In this document: positions 23,788 to 35,780 of the stretch, piece after piece
Layout: each line of letters starts with the position of its first letter
How positions within the stretch are numbered: position 1 is the first letter of the stretch
DNA from: Voacanga thouarsii
Taxonomy: Eukaryota; Streptophyta; Magnoliopsida; Gentianales; Apocynaceae
NCBI GenBank assembly: GCA_026120185.1
Contig: JANUWF010001161.1
Coordinates: forward strand, 3,110,001-3,174,000
Direction: 5' to 3'
DNA length: 64,000 nt
The notes under the pieces: generated by a model
The model's database searches: none
What the model was told of the DNA's origin: nothing
Seen by the model: the letters and a program-made list of their open reading frames with translations, nothing else
Program-made: the position numbers and the translations under genes

Positions 23788-26700
23788 TGTAACACTCCAC
23801 TACCTACGTACCCGATTAGGGCTGGGGATGTCACCCAGTCCTTAGGACAAGGAGTCTTTATTACTAGAATTCACAAAAGAAATAAAGGAAACAATCCAAA
23901 TTTAAACTTATTACAACTCAAAACAATACATGAACAAGTCTCAAAATAAACAATTGTCTACTAGAGTTTCTCAAAATGAAATATATTAATAATAAGTCTT
24001 CAAAGAAAAGCAACATTAATCAATAACCTTCACAGTAGGATCAACCTGAAAGTATGACAAAAAATGGTGGTGAGACATAAATCTCAGTAAGCCTGTGTGT
24101 GCTTAGGGTGTTTCAGGTAAAACAATTCATTGTGTGCAATTTGAGAAACTTTTATAAAAGTAAAGTGCAGGTAAGTCTCAAATAAATCTTACAAAGTAAG
24201 GAGTGGTGTTTTCCTTTTAAATGACATACATTGGATAAAATAAAAACAACCACTAAAAGAAATAGACATAGCACCACACCTTGTGCACGATGACAAAAGA
24301 ATGTTCAGGATGCCATACTTTATGCATTCTGCCCCAAGGTAAGTGTACAACCCACTGAGTGAGATACTCCTCCATCTCTACACCCAAACATTTTCAGTTG
24401 TCCATTCTAGAAATACACAGTTCCTTTTGAACTGTACTTGCTAGCTCAGACTGGTACGATCTATAGAACTGGCATCCCATCTAAGAAGGACACACCATTC
24501 AGAGGTGGCCATATACTGAGAGATTTATCGTAGCCCTTCAAAGATTAGTCATAGTAGTCAACCATTATTGAGTACTCAACGTTATATTTGTCCTTTTTGG
24601 GAAAAGAAGGATCATCCAATACGTTTTCTTTGAAATAGCAATTATGGTTTACAAAATCCTTATCAAAGTTAGTTTGTAGAAAAAGTTTAGCATTTTGTCT
24701 AAAATTGCTTGCTCAACTTGAAATTGATTGATTGAACAGAAAATGAAAGAAAAATTGTCCATAATTGCATCCAAAGTATATTTCCACGTATACAACATGT
24801 TTTTACTTTCCGAAATGATTTTGATCTTCAAACAGCTTTATGCAAGGACTTAATCTGATCTCTTGCTTTTTTTTTTTTTTTTGACACAATAGCCTTCCAA
24901 GTTAGTTCATGAAACACTATCCCCACCTAGGGTAAATATAGGGTATAAGTCTCAATATCCAAACAACATTTGTTCAAATAAATAACTCCTAACCTAACAT
25001 GCTTAAGCTCAACTAGTTACAACAGCATCCAGTTAAGACAATAATGTCTTGGGCTTTAAAACTAATTTATAAAGTATTTTATAGAATAGTATTAATTTGA
25101 TAGGCCAATATGACTATGTGTTATAAAAATAAATAAATAATAAATTATATTATTAACTATTTATTAACAAATAATAAGTAACATTAATAATAACCTATAA
25201 ATAATTTTAATAGTAAACAATAAATAATGTTAATAATAAATGATAAATGATTTTAATAATAATTAATAAAAATATTTATTATTATAAATAATATATAAGT
25301 GTAAATAAAAGTTTTAGTGAGACTAACCAATAATAATATGAATATAAAATATATTTGATATTAATTAGTTTTGATATATTATTATTTATGCTTAATAAAG
25401 AAAATATTACTATTTGCCTATCTAATAAAATAATAATATTCTAGGAAATTATTACTTTCGAAAATATTGAGGTTTATCGAAGTTAATAAATTAAATTAAA
25501 TAGTGATATTAATAGTATTGATAGTAATAATGTTAATAATACTACTAATAATAGTATTATTAAGTATCTCTAATAATAATTTTTAATGACCTAGTGAATT
25601 TACCAGTGCCAAAAATTTATATATATTTATACACACATATATCCAATAATTAACATGTTGACTTGCACAAAAATAGGCTTGAAATAATATTCATCACAAC
25701 AATGGTGATACTAACTATTAATAATATTATCAAGGGATTTAGTGTCAAAAATAACAACATGGGAGCATAATCAAACAATGGTGCTATAATTTCCATCATT
25801 CAATACAACATCCATACAAGTGACATAAAGCTTTTAATCAAAGTACAATGAGCATACAATAATCCTAAAGTATAATCCAACAACAATTCATAAGCTTCAA
25901 TATTCATTTCAATCTTCATGTCTTAGAGTTATTCTCTTTACCCACATACATATCTTCATCCCATCAATATTAGATCAACATACTAATTTCATCATCTAGA
26001 AGCCTTAAGTTTGAAAATTTAAGAAGTTCAAGGATGAAATACTTGTTTAATGATTGTTGGAGTTGAAGACATTGTTTTGTCGAATGAAGATCCTTCAGTT
26101 CTTGAAGAGTCCTTTTTCGTTTGAAGTTGATCAATAATGGCCACCAATGGATCGGCCAAGAAAGAGAGAGAGAGTGGTTAAGATGATGACAAAATGGAGA
26201 TGAATAAGTGAAGAAGGGTCAAGGTAATTAAATTTACCTTCTTGATGTTCTTCTTGTTCTTGAACAAAAAGGTACGTTTAATTTGAAGGAGAGATCAACT
26301 TCGATTCTTTTAGTGTTATGGAGTGTGCTATAGATGAGTATAGGTAGAATCCTAGTTGATTTGAGGGATTTCCTAGTGATTTTGGATGAATAGAAGTGTC
26401 CAAAGGTTGAATAACTTTAGTGTGTGTTCTTGAGAACACAATAGAAATTTTTCGAGAAGAAGATAAGTGAGTGCTCGATGTTTGATGGCCAAATGGCCTT
26501 GGTAGGGGAGGGGGTTTCGGTTATCCTAAGGAGAAAGAGAGAGTTGAGCTAGTTTGAATTTCAAAATGAGGGAAAAGTGGAGGTGTATGAGGTATGAGAT
26601 TTGTTAATGGTGATTTCTTCTTGAAGGTTTCTAGTCCTTCAATGGTGGGCCGATAGTCTAGCTTTGTATTGGTTGTGAAATGGAAGATTATTCCAGCTTT

Positions 26701-28067
26701 AGTTCTAGCCAAAATGGCTGTACAAGGGAGGGTAAAATTCTGGTTTATTCATCTAGCTAGGTGAGAGTTTAAGGGAGTAAAAGCTGGAATTTATTTTTCA
26801 TGTTTGAAAAGTTTTGAATGGAGTGAAGTGAGGAGTGGTTTGAGGTGTGTTAATGGAGCTCTAATGGCCATGGTAGATAAAGAAGACAAGATATTCAGTC
26901 GATGGCTTCAAGGTGGCCGAAATGTTGAAGAGAATTGAGGAACAAATTGGTTGTGGAGTTTGCTAAGCAAGGTGGTAAAATTCTGGGATTTAGCTACAAG
27001 AATTCTTAGGATGTGGAAGGATTTGTGAGTAGAATATTGAACCATTTTAAAATGGATTTGCTGCTGTAACTTAGGAATGTTTGAAGGTCCATTAATGGTG
27101 GTTTTCCAGCCACAATCTTGGAGAAGGAGGGAAATTTCAGGTGTTCTTATGCATGGGTTCGTTGCTCAATCTCCATGGTTAAACACTTGGTAGCTTGCTG
27201 GAAAATTTCTGGTTTGGTAAGGTTACATGAGCTGCGAAATTCCAAGGCATTTTCAGCCCCTTGCTCACACGAAATTGGTTGATTGCTAGCAAGAATTTAA
27301 AGTCATTTGGGCTTCATTTTTTGGACATTCCAGCCAAGAGGAATTGCTGGAAAAATCTCTAGATTTTTTACCAAAACAAGAACAAGCAAGGCATGGTTCT
27401 TTGAAGGGGAAGCTATGGCAATTTAGTTGAAAACCAACTAGCTATTTCTTCTCCTATATTTTGGCCATCCCCTATCATAAGAGCTGGAAATTTTCCAAAA
27501 TTCTAGGCCAAGATTTATCCAAGACATTTTATAAAGAAGTTAGGAGAATTAAAGAAATAGGAGTATTTTGAATTTAAATAGGTTAGGACATAGGTTGCTA
27601 AAATGATGGTGGCTAGAAGTCTTCTAGATTTCATTTAGGATGAGATCACATGGTTAAGACATTACCATTGTGTCTTCCATCAGACAAAATTCCTAGCATT
27701 ATGCAATGTAAGAAGAAAATTCAAACAATGGTTAGGATAATTAAAAATAAAACTTAGTTGATGGGATTTGAACTCAAGACCTTAGAGATTAAATCACAAA
27801 ACCCTAACCGCTTAACCACACTAACTCTTGTTCTTATTTTCCCAACCAAATTCTCTTCCTTCCTAAGACTCGAGCCTTCTTCCTATTTATCCTCAAGTAA
27901 AATTCCCTTTTAAACCTTACTACTCAACATGCATAAATAAACCATATAACCCTTATATCACAATTCTAAGGCACACAAATTTAACCAAGAAATATATTTT
28001 TATGCAATATGATATGATATTCACCCCATCGCTCTAACACTAGGGTAGGTTTAGGTTGGGTTTTACA
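23788..28067 (-). repeat. G2 5' LTR (about 4.3 kb, uninterrupted)
   Basis: Begins TGTAACACTCCACTACC and ends GTTGGGTTTTACA (+ strand reading). It contains the GATGTCACCC block near the PBS end, an AT-rich middle (25090-25600), a short GA run near 26161-26174 beside CGGCCAAGA, and the tRNA-like module. It serves as the empty-site reference for the G1 insertion (ATGGCCATGGTAGATAAAG near 26864) and for the foreign block of the other LTR. Short ORFs at 24649 and 26521 are repeat sequence. Confidence 0.92.
27756..27826 (-). other. tRNA-like module in G2 5' LTR
   Basis: 71 nt on the - strand, 5' AGTTAGT and 3' ATCAACT. Six of seven end positions can pair, one as G-U. It has the B-box-like GAGTTCAAATCCC, and lies about 240 nt from the LTR start, the same offset as in G1. 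Confidence 0.6.
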
Positions 28068-28275
28068 TATCATTATTGGTGTTGCTATTTTTAAGCATCA
28101 TTGATATTATTAGTATTACAATTATTATTATGACTAAAAACCATTACTTTAGAGAAATATTAATAAAATTCATACTATTACCATTCTTATCACTACTAGT
28201 CATATTATTTTTATTTAATCATTTATTATTAACAATATAATAAATATTATTTTTAATAGACCATTGCTATTTTTC

Positions 28276-28313
<38 letters not shown>

Positions 28314-29838
28314 ACACACATAATAGTACCATCTTTAGAATTTATATTATTATTTTTGTTATCCTTACAGGAATATCATTATTTTATACTTTAGACAATA
28401 TTACTATTTTTTGTTATACTCAGTTAATGCTTATGTCATTTACATATTTTACTATAGTATCAAATTATCCTTATATTAATGTTAACCTCTAAAATACGGT
28501 ATTAATTAATTTTAGAACTCCTAAACCATTAGCATCATATTTGAGTGTTGCTATAGATTATGTGTATGTTAAGTTTGGAGTTATTTGTGCCTATGCAATT
28601 TTGTTGCTTAGTTGTGCACCAACAGTGACATAAACCGTGTATGTACCCCAGATAGGGTTTGGTTACCTTGAGCCAGACTTGGAGGATTACTTTGCCAAAG
28701 GGAATCAAGAGTTCAAAGTAAGTCCACACTTAAAGATGTTTGTGACCAAAAGTCCTTCTACAAGTCAAATGCACGGATTGTCGTGGTAGATGTAGTTTAG
28801 GATGCAATCATAGACAATTTGTTCCTTCTGCTAAATAAAATAATTTTTGTCAAGTAAAAAATTTTTCAAGCAAAACAATAAATTTTTCTTAAACAAATTT
28901 TTACCAAAGGTTGTTTTGTAAGCCATAATTGCGATTTCTAAAAAATTCTTTTTGGATGATTCTACATTTCCCAAATGGGACAAATTTAATGTTCAATACT
29001 CAACAAAGGTAGACTATTAGGACTAGTTTTTGAAGAGTTGGGTAAGTCTTTTAGTAGGAGGCTATCTTTGATGGGTGAACTCTGCCTAGACAAGAGGACA
29101 GTTCTTGTTGGTCTGGCTGGTCTGATCTAATAGTACAGTTCAGGTGGATTATTTATTTTCAGAGTGGACAACTGGTAAGTTTGGGTGTAAAGATGGAGAA
29201 TTTTCTCATCCAGTGGGCCGTACACCTATCTTGTATCAGAATGCACAATGTGTGGTATCCTGATCGTTCTCTTCTCATGGTGCACAATATGTGGTGCCAC
29301 GTCTGGTCATGATGCAAGGTTTCATGGTCATGACTATGATATAGGGTTTTATAGTCAACTTTATTTGAGTAGTTATTTCTTTATAAGTTGACCACTTTTA
29401 CTTTACAAATGTTGATAAAACACCACGTAGTGTTCAAAGATAAATTTCTAGACTTGCGCACTTTTTGTTGTGAAATATTCAAAACTTGCATACATGAAAT
29501 TTTTTCTTAAACTGTCATGAGAACACACAGGATTTATTGAGAAATGTTTCTCACCACCTTTTTATATCATGTCTTTAGGTCGATCCTGCTTTAAAGGTTG
29601 ATTTACTTATGTTGCCATGAGCTTGGAAAAGTTATTTTGATGTATCTATTTGTTGGAGATTTTAGTTACTTTCCTTTTGTTTTGAGACTTGTATAAGTAT
29701 TGTTTTAGGATTTTAGTAAGTTTAATATTAAGTTATTTCCTCCAATACTTTCTATTACCTAGTTATAAAGGCACCTTGTCCTAAGGATAGGGCGACATCC
29801 CTCGTCCTTTTAGGGTACCTAGGTAGAAAGGTGTTACA
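28068..29838 (+). repeat. G4 5' LTR, second segment
   Basis: Resumes the LTR broken at 1278. The part 28980-29590 is homologous to 7550-8110 of the G1 LTR (CTCAACAAAGGTAGACTA, then the conserved GTGGACAACTGG region). It ends GGTAGAAAGGTGTTACA before a PBS. The ORF at 28535-28729 is repeat sequence. Confidence 0.85.
28279..28311. repeat. (TA)n microsatellite
   Basis: A TA run of about 33 bp followed by a short ACAC run, inside the G4 LTR. Confidence 0.95.
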
Positions 29839-29840
29839 AA

Positions 29841-29853
29841 TAGTTTCAGAGAC
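29841..29853 (+). other. G4 primer-binding site (degenerate)
   Basis: TAGTTTCAGAGAC, two bases after the LTR, in the position and frame of the TGGTATCAGAGAC sites of the sister elements. Confidence 0.7.
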
Positions 29854-29945
29854 TAGGTTTAGGTAAATGTTAGCAATATTTAGATTTATTACATTAAGTT
29901 TTATAATCTCTAATACTAATCAGTGTGATCTATTTTTGAAGATTC

Positions 29946-30673
29946 ATGTCTGTTACTCGAGAATAGCCTTTCATTTATGGTAGAACACCTGCTCCAGCTG
30001 TTGCAATTGACCTATCCTCCTCGGGCATGAAACCCGAACCTAGGTTTGATTGGTTTAAGTTAGAAAGCAGTGGCAGTAAGATAGAGATTGAGGTTTCCAA
30101 CCTTATTGTGCCTAATGATGGTAAGGAAAAGAAGATAGAGGTTGAGGTTGTTGAATAGAGCTACTCGACCAAGAGGGAGGTGTTGAGGATGTGCAGGCGG
30201 TGGACCCTCCCATACCAGTGGTTGATTTAGTATCAAATAGCGAGACTGAGAAGGAAGCTCCTAATCTTGACTTGGGTGGTGAGGGAGAAGATGAGATAGG
30301 TGATGCTAATAGTGAGAAAGGTGAGGAATTGAGTGATGCTGACAATGAGGGAGGAGAAGAGACGGATGATACTAATAGTGACGTAGAAGGAGGGATGGAA
30401 GAGTCTGATGAACAAGAGGAGGAGGCGGTTGTGGCTCCTCGGATTCCACCAATAGGAGAGTTTGACATTACCTCTTTTGGCCTTAACTTTGAGGAGTCTA
30501 GTGATGAGGGACCTAGTCAAAGGTATAGACTTACCTCGAGTATGAGAGCACTTCGGGAGTTAGTCTTACGGAAGGGAAAAGGGAAGGTGGAGAAGAGACC
30601 TAGGAAGGGTGGAAATAATGATAGTACACTTATGTTTGGATTGGGAATAGACTGTCAAAAGAGAAGAGAATGA
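29946..30673 (+). pseudogene. G4 acidic pre-gag ORF (divergent, broken)
   Basis: Same position as the pre-gag ORF of G1-G3, but longer and far more acidic. The N-terminal piece (Met at 29946) has AVAIDLSSSG and KIEIEVSNLIVPND and ends at stops near 30157. A frame change leads into the open piece 30191-30673, with DPPIPVVDLVSNSE, long Glu/Asp runs, FDITSFGLNFEESSDEG and a basic C-terminus (RKGKGKVEKRPRKGG). VVDLVSNSE aligns in style with IVDLITYSED of G2. The order proline, hydrophobic-DL core, acidic tract, aromatic-acidic tail is kept. The Ser-rich ORF on the opposite strand is a shadow. Confidence 0.6.
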
Positions 30674-31036
30674 TGGCTTGATGAACCTGTTTTCGACTAC
30701 TCGAGTGACGACTAGAGTAGCGAGAAGGCTTAGCAGATTTGTGATGCAATTTGTTAATTAAGGGATCTGTTTATTGAGTTCATGGACTTATTTACTTTCT
30801 TGTCTATGAGTATCTGATTCCTATAGAGGTATCATCTGTGATATCCAATTTTTTTGTGTTAAAGTTGATTAATTTTGAATAAAACTTTTGAGTATTTTAC
30901 TTCTTTAAAAATTAAAAAAAAATGCACTCATGTGTTCAATGAGTGAGTAAAAGTTATATTTGTTATCTTTGCACTATATATTTGCATGTATATGTATGCA
31001 TTTGTGGGCCTATAATTATGGCAATGATGATGGAAG
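30674..31036 (+). other. G4 leader between pre-gag ORF and gag
   Basis: Non-coding by eye. It matches the place of the 250-bp spacers in G1-G3, and I see no further feature in it. Confidence 0.5.
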
Positions 31037-31210
31037 ATGACACCTAGACGTAAAATTACAGTAAGAGGCAGAATTGGTCATGACAGAAAATCTTCAATAC
31101 CTGAATACGAGCTAGCAGAGCACTCGCAACCAGATGTGGGAGAAGAGCATGAAGAAGAACAAGGGATAGAAACTGAGGGATCTTCTAAGGTAAGAGTTGG
31201 ACTAGCCTAA
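31037..31210 (+). pseudogene. gag: G4 gag N-terminal remnant
   Basis: MTPRRKITVRGRIGHDRK, then an acidic stretch (PDVGEEHEEEQGIETEG), resembles the MAPKRR start and acidic linker of the sister gags. It ends at a stop at 31208. The capsid domain that should follow is not recognisable. Confidence 0.55.
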
Positions 31211-31900
31211 TTAAGACCCCACTACTAAATTCAGCCAGCTGAGGAAATGTAGTTATTGGAGGAAATAAGTTAAAGCCATACGTGATGACCAAGGTGGTTG
31301 AGTAGAGAGGACATAAGATCGGATGCAGTCGTGGTGCCAGCTTAATCCTTTATTTCTTCTAAAAGAATATGCTTTTTGATCGTTGTTCTTCAGAGCATAT
31401 ATATTTTGAGTAGTGATAAGCAAGACCATAAGAGTCGAATTTATCAACTATGAACATTATAGATTTTCTTATTAATTGGTTAAGTATCCTTCATCGTGCA
31501 AGAAACTAAGGATCGATAGATTTGATCCGAGAGATGAAGTTTTGGCTAAAGAAGTAAAATTTATCAGGAATTTGACTTGTTTTTCTTTTGAGGATTATGG
31601 TAGCATATTAGACAAGGAATGATTGTCGAAATAAAGAGTAAAGTTGGTTATAGGGAAAGAATAGTGCATTTTTGGGGATCAGATATGTATGATTAAATTT
31701 TAGAAGAGGTAAGGTGAAGGAAGTGTAGTGCATAATAGTAGGAGCAAAGGTTCATAAACTATTGTTGGAGGAATACTAAGGATATCTAGCTTGGTGTTGT
31801 AGCCTATAGGACCCAGTTGTAATGGTATAAAAAAAAATGATGGAATTTTAAAACTATGTATAAACCGAAGAATATTAAATTGTTTGGTCATCAAGAATAT
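31211..31900 (+). other. Degenerate G4 internal sequence
   Basis: No reading frame that I recognise. By position it should be gag-protease sequence, but it is too decayed or rearranged to say. ORFs at 31253 and 31700 on the - strand have no support. Confidence 0.35.
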
Positions 31901-32190
31901 ACATGGTTACTTCTAAGTTAGACTTGAGATAGGGATATCATTGAATATGAATTTCAGAAAGGGATATACTTTAGATTGCAACTAACATTGAGGATAGGTA
32001 CTAAGGATGGGTGGTGATGTTATACTGATTGACAAAGGCTCTATTGCTTATGCAGTAGATGCATAGGATTTCAATTATGCTCTGATAATTTTATGGTATC
32101 TTTTTAGATAATACCTTATGTATTTTGAATGCCATGAAGGAGATGGAACAGTTGGAATTAGTGTTAGAAAATGGAGATAGCATAACAGCA
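31900..32190 (+). pseudogene. pol: G4 reverse transcriptase remnant
   Basis: TCTAAGTTAGACTTGAGATA (about 31913-31932) reads SKLDLR plus a stop, then GYH, the RT motif seen as [11 protein letters not shown] in G1. About 170 bp on, a degraded version of the catalytic region (about 32105-32120) is followed by a stretch like EHLKLVLEK. Everything after that in pol is missing. Confidence 0.55.
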
Positions 32191-32339
32191 GTTAAGTTTG
32201 GTAAGTGAAAGTTTAGTTGAGCATAGTTCTATTTCTGGAATGAGAGATAATCAGGCGTAGTTTTAAGATAGTCCTAGCCAAGGTAGAGGCTGCATGGGAT
32301 GTTATCAAGTATTGTATCTAAGCAGGATCCTAGGTTCTG

Positions 32340-32585
32340 TTGAGATTTCGCTTCATCATAGAGGTCATGATCAAGGAGGGGGAGGCATGACCGTGTAAGG
32401 ACAAGGACCGATGACAAGATCTTGGACCAAGAAGTTTCAAGATGATATTCAATTGCTCATAAAACCATGCTTCAGGATGGAAGAGGGTTGGAAGGTTGAG
32501 GAAGCTTGCCAAAAGTTCATTTTGATGACTATCGAAGAAGGACCCTAACAAGAACTCAAACCAGCAACAAAGACGGAAGAAATTT
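32340..32585 (+). pseudogene. G5 gypsy polyprotein C-terminal remnant
   Basis: GPMTRSWTKKFQDDIQLLI and the following EEGWKVEEACQKF, read from about 32406, resemble the 'GPMTRA(R/K)' tail that ends the polyprotein of a different plant Ty3/gypsy group, after integrase. It has stops. The family differs from G1-G4. The - strand ORF 32330-32758 is a shadow. Confidence 0.5.
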
Positions 32586-32759
32586 GACCAAAAGGTAGCC
32601 TTCAAGCATACAGCTGGCGCTAGCCCAAGCAGCCAAACCAGCACCGGCTTCAACCTGCATAACGACGGCCCGAACACAGAGCACAACTGGTGCCGGCTCC
32701 AACCTGGGCAGCCGATGGCTACCCCACATTTTTTATATTTTCTCCAGTTTTCCTCCATT

Positions 32760-33333
32760 TTAAATGTTTTGTAAAGACCTATTAAGGCCCTAAATTGTAT
32801 TAGAACCTCAAGGATTACTTAGTTAGGGTTAGGGTAGTATAAATACAACTTTTAGTGACTTGACAACACAATTCACACACTTTATTCAAATTTGAAGAGA
32901 GAATCGTGATAGGCCCTAGCCTCCTTGTTCATCTTGTTCAAGACCATGCTTAAGGCTTAGTCCTCCCTATGAATGAGTCTATAAAATCTTTTGGATAATC
33001 CAATGTGGTTTCTTTCAATGGGTCTTAGTTGTTTTGCTCTTCTAAGATTTGTTTGAATTCCATTACTTGGGTGCCTATGTTCTCTAATCTTTTTGTTCTT
33101 GTTTACCTTTGTTACTTCAAGGATATTGGGGTAAGAATATAGCCGAACTTTCTACTATTCTTGAGGGTCTCTGAAGCCTAATTCTTCAAGGGTTTGATAA
33201 AGGGTAGGTTGTTATTTTAATTTCTCCTTTTTGTCTCAATAAATTCACTATTTAGGTCCCGTGGGAAAAGCTGAACTCATAATCAACTAAACCACCCACA
33301 ATACCAAGAAAAATCCCACTCAAGATCATATCA
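32760..33333 (+). repeat. G5 LTR
   Basis: An LTR-like block with a TATA motif (TAGTATAAATACA at about 32836-32848), CACAATTCACACAC and CCCTAGCCTCCTTG in the region usual for R/U5 of this group, ending before a PBS. The start is uncertain within about 30 bp. No second copy is seen. Confidence 0.5.
32836..32848 (+). promoter_or_regulatory. TATA-like motif of G5 LTR
   Basis: TAGTATAAATACA lies inside the LTR, downstream of a GGGTTAGGG stretch. It is a plausible core promoter of the former element. Confidence 0.4.
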
Positions 33334-33340
33334 AAGAGTT

Positions 33341-33352
33341 TGGTATTACAGC
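33341..33352 (+). other. G5 primer-binding site
   Basis: TGGTATTACAGC follows the LTR with a short spacer. It is close to TGGTATCAGAGC (initiator tRNA-Met). About 180 bp of leader-like sequence (AGCAAGAAAAGGAGCCCTAC...) follows and then stops being recognisable near the poly-T at 33510-33525. Confidence 0.6.
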
Positions 33353-33549
33353 GGGGAAGCAAGAAAAGGAGCCCTACAAAGTTGAAGAAAAACAAGAGAA
33401 ATCCCATAACTTAAAAACATGCTCCAAAAAGGTCATGAAATCCTTGTTATACCTTGATTTTTCTTTAGGGAAATTGCTTCTTGATGTTAATCTAATCCTT
33501 GGGAACAATTTTTTTTTTTTTTTTGTGTTTGTGGTGAAAATTAGCTTGA

Positions 33550-35766
33550 ATATAGGTAAAAATGTTAGTTGTTCTTAAGTAACAGGATTGCAACCAAGGT
33601 GCTTGATAAATGTTCCATTAGAATGTTTTTTGCTACAGTTGGGAACTTTGATTCTTAATCCAGGTACCAATTTTACAATTTCAAATGCCTATACCCTTCA
33701 AAACGAGGCGTACATAAATTCTATGAAAATAGAATAGCAAAAAATTATAGGTGCCTATGCATCCACTCGCGAGGTGTACATAAATTCTACCCACATAAAA
33801 AATCATAAGGGATCCAAACAATCACAAAGATTATAGTTTTTTTAGTAAAGAAACCAGATTTTTTTCAGTTATTAACCCTAAGCATGCTCCAAGATTAAAA
33901 CCATGGCCCTGTGCAACTTAAAGGACTGCGGGAAAAATAAATGCACACTAGAATTATACAAATTAAAAATTTTTCGAGCTAAAGTATTGTTATACTTACT
34001 TCTAGGGCGTTTTACTTGAATAACCGGAGTTGGACTCGTGTTTGACGGCACTTCCTGAACTAAAATGTCTACTTATTCCGCAAGTATACCAGCTAATCCC
34101 CAACTCCTTCGCATCAAATACTTACCACGTTCGCTAGCTCTTGATCTTCCAGAGTATTCTCGAACCTCCTATGGACTTCTATCAGTGAAAGTAGAATTAG
34201 GGTGAAGAAGATTGGAAGAAAAACGGAATAGATAAACATTAAAGGAAAAAACAATGGAAAACGGTGGCCTTATTTTGTTATAGGAAAAAAATGAAAGCTA
34301 TTTTTCTCTATGGGAAATTTGGTCAACCATTTTACCAGGAACACGTGATGCCTTGAAAAGAAAAAACCAGCTTTCCTATTCGTTTGCAAACTCAACCATC
34401 CAGCCTCCCTTTTCTTTCTTTTAATTTCCTTTTTCCTTTTTGCACATGGTGGCCACCATCAAACCCTGATGGGCCATGTTTTCTTAATTAGTCCAATGAC
34501 TAATTAAATAGCTCTTTTATTAATTAATTAATCCACTTTGGCCTAATATAAAATTATCCAAGATAATTAATTAAGTAAATCACCTGTTTTATTTCTAAAT
34601 TAATCCACTTGGACCCCATATAAAATTATCCAAGATAATTAATTAATTAACCAATTAATTCAATTCACTCAATTAATTATTCTAGCCCAAATAAATAATT
34701 AATTGGACTCCTAGAATAATTCTTCCAATAATAAATTCGCCTAATAAGCCCATATAGTAAAATAAATTTACTAAGATTATATGAGTTAATCTAGGGACAA
34801 AAGGATATATTATTCTTAAGTACTAAAATGACCAAAAGACCCCAGCTAACAAAATTGCTATATTTTGTCATTTTAAATACATTTATCACCATGTAGAAAT
34901 TTTGACCCCCATGAATAATGTTGCTAGTGTAGTGTCTTTGACCTATAGGTGTAATGGTGAAAATACCCCTCTACATAAACACCCGTCATTGAGATAGGAA
35001 AGATGCACTAATACCTTTTTCAATGACATCTACCATCCTTTGATAGCAAGTCTGATAATCCATGACTTCTAGTATGTATCGACTTTTCACAGGGAGCTAC
35101 CCGAAAATGTACATACTTAGTCACATTTCCTAGGGCCCTGAATTATTTAGATTATTCCAGACAATCACAATGGGCTATTTTTTCCTATAATGAAGTTTAG
35201 AAACTCTATTGTATAAGTCTTCTTAATTAACTAGAGTCATACACCTAGCGTACAAGGTTTGTGGCCTTGCAAAAAGACCTCACACAACAATATGTAAGTG
35301 CATAAGTCCAACTTCACTATACCATCAACTTATACTTAAGTCTTAGAGTACTCATCCATAGAGTTGCTGCGATAAATCAATCGTTATTTATTTTACTACT
35401 TTTATAAGTATTATTGTCACATGGTCCAGTTTTACATATTCCAAATACGCTTACACTACTGGTACGAGTGAGCTACTTACTGGTTAAAGGTAAAGCATTC
35501 TCTATTTGGAAATAATAGTATAATGATCTAAACCTTTTTGAAGTGCCCAACTCCATCAATCAATCAAGAACAAATTTTATTTATGTGTTAGTAGCCTATA
35601 CTCTACACCTTGCTGTAGAAACATGACACAATCACGTAGATCACTTACTACCACAATTAGACCTTAATGTAAAATATATATAAATGAACCTTTAATGAAT
35701 GCAATTTTTATTAATTTTCAAAATACAAAAATACATAGGCTATTTTAGGCAAACATTCCAACTACA
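33550..35766 (-). repeat. Copia-LTR-like region (probable LTR, - strand)
   Basis: On the - strand the region opens TGTAGTTGGAATGTTTGCC and is followed by an A/T-rich stretch. It is organised like the Copia LTR at 45.2-47.0 kb. It contains many short direct motifs but no coding frame. The left end is not resolved, and neither an internal domain nor target duplications are seen, so it could be a solo or truncated LTR. The 34480-34700 part is AT-rich with repeated TTAATTAATTA. Confidence 0.4.
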
Positions 35767-35775
35767 GGCTCTGTT

Positions 35776-35780
35776 ATATT
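35776..35780. repeat. Left target-site duplication of LARD-1 (ATATT)
   Basis: Identical to 42542-42546. Confidence 0.85.

Larger units (their letters stand above)
1279..28067 (-). mobile_element. Gypsy element G2 (chromovirus-like), interrupted by G1
   Basis: This is a complete but decayed Ty3/gypsy element on the - strand. It has a 3' LTR (1279-4382 plus 16801-18389), PPT, pol, gag, acidic pre-gag ORF, PBS and 5' LTR (23788-28067). Without the nested G1 it is about 14.4 kb. The flanks TATTA and TATCA look like a 5-bp target duplication with one transition. The left LTR start reads TATAACAC where the right one reads TGTAACAC. The gene order and the chromodomain-like tail after integrase point to the chromovirus branch (Tekay/Del-like by LTR size and TGTAACACCC ends); the lineage name is inference. 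Confidence 0.9.

Noticed and set aside
30112..30468. Ser/Pro-rich 118-aa ORF on the - strand
   Set aside because: It is the reverse-strand shadow of the acidic Glu/Asp-rich pre-gag ORF; GAN and GAY codons read as Ser and Leu on the other strand.
32330..32758. 142-aa ORF on the - strand
   Set aside because: Lies opposite the GPMTR-type pol remnant; no similarity of its own.
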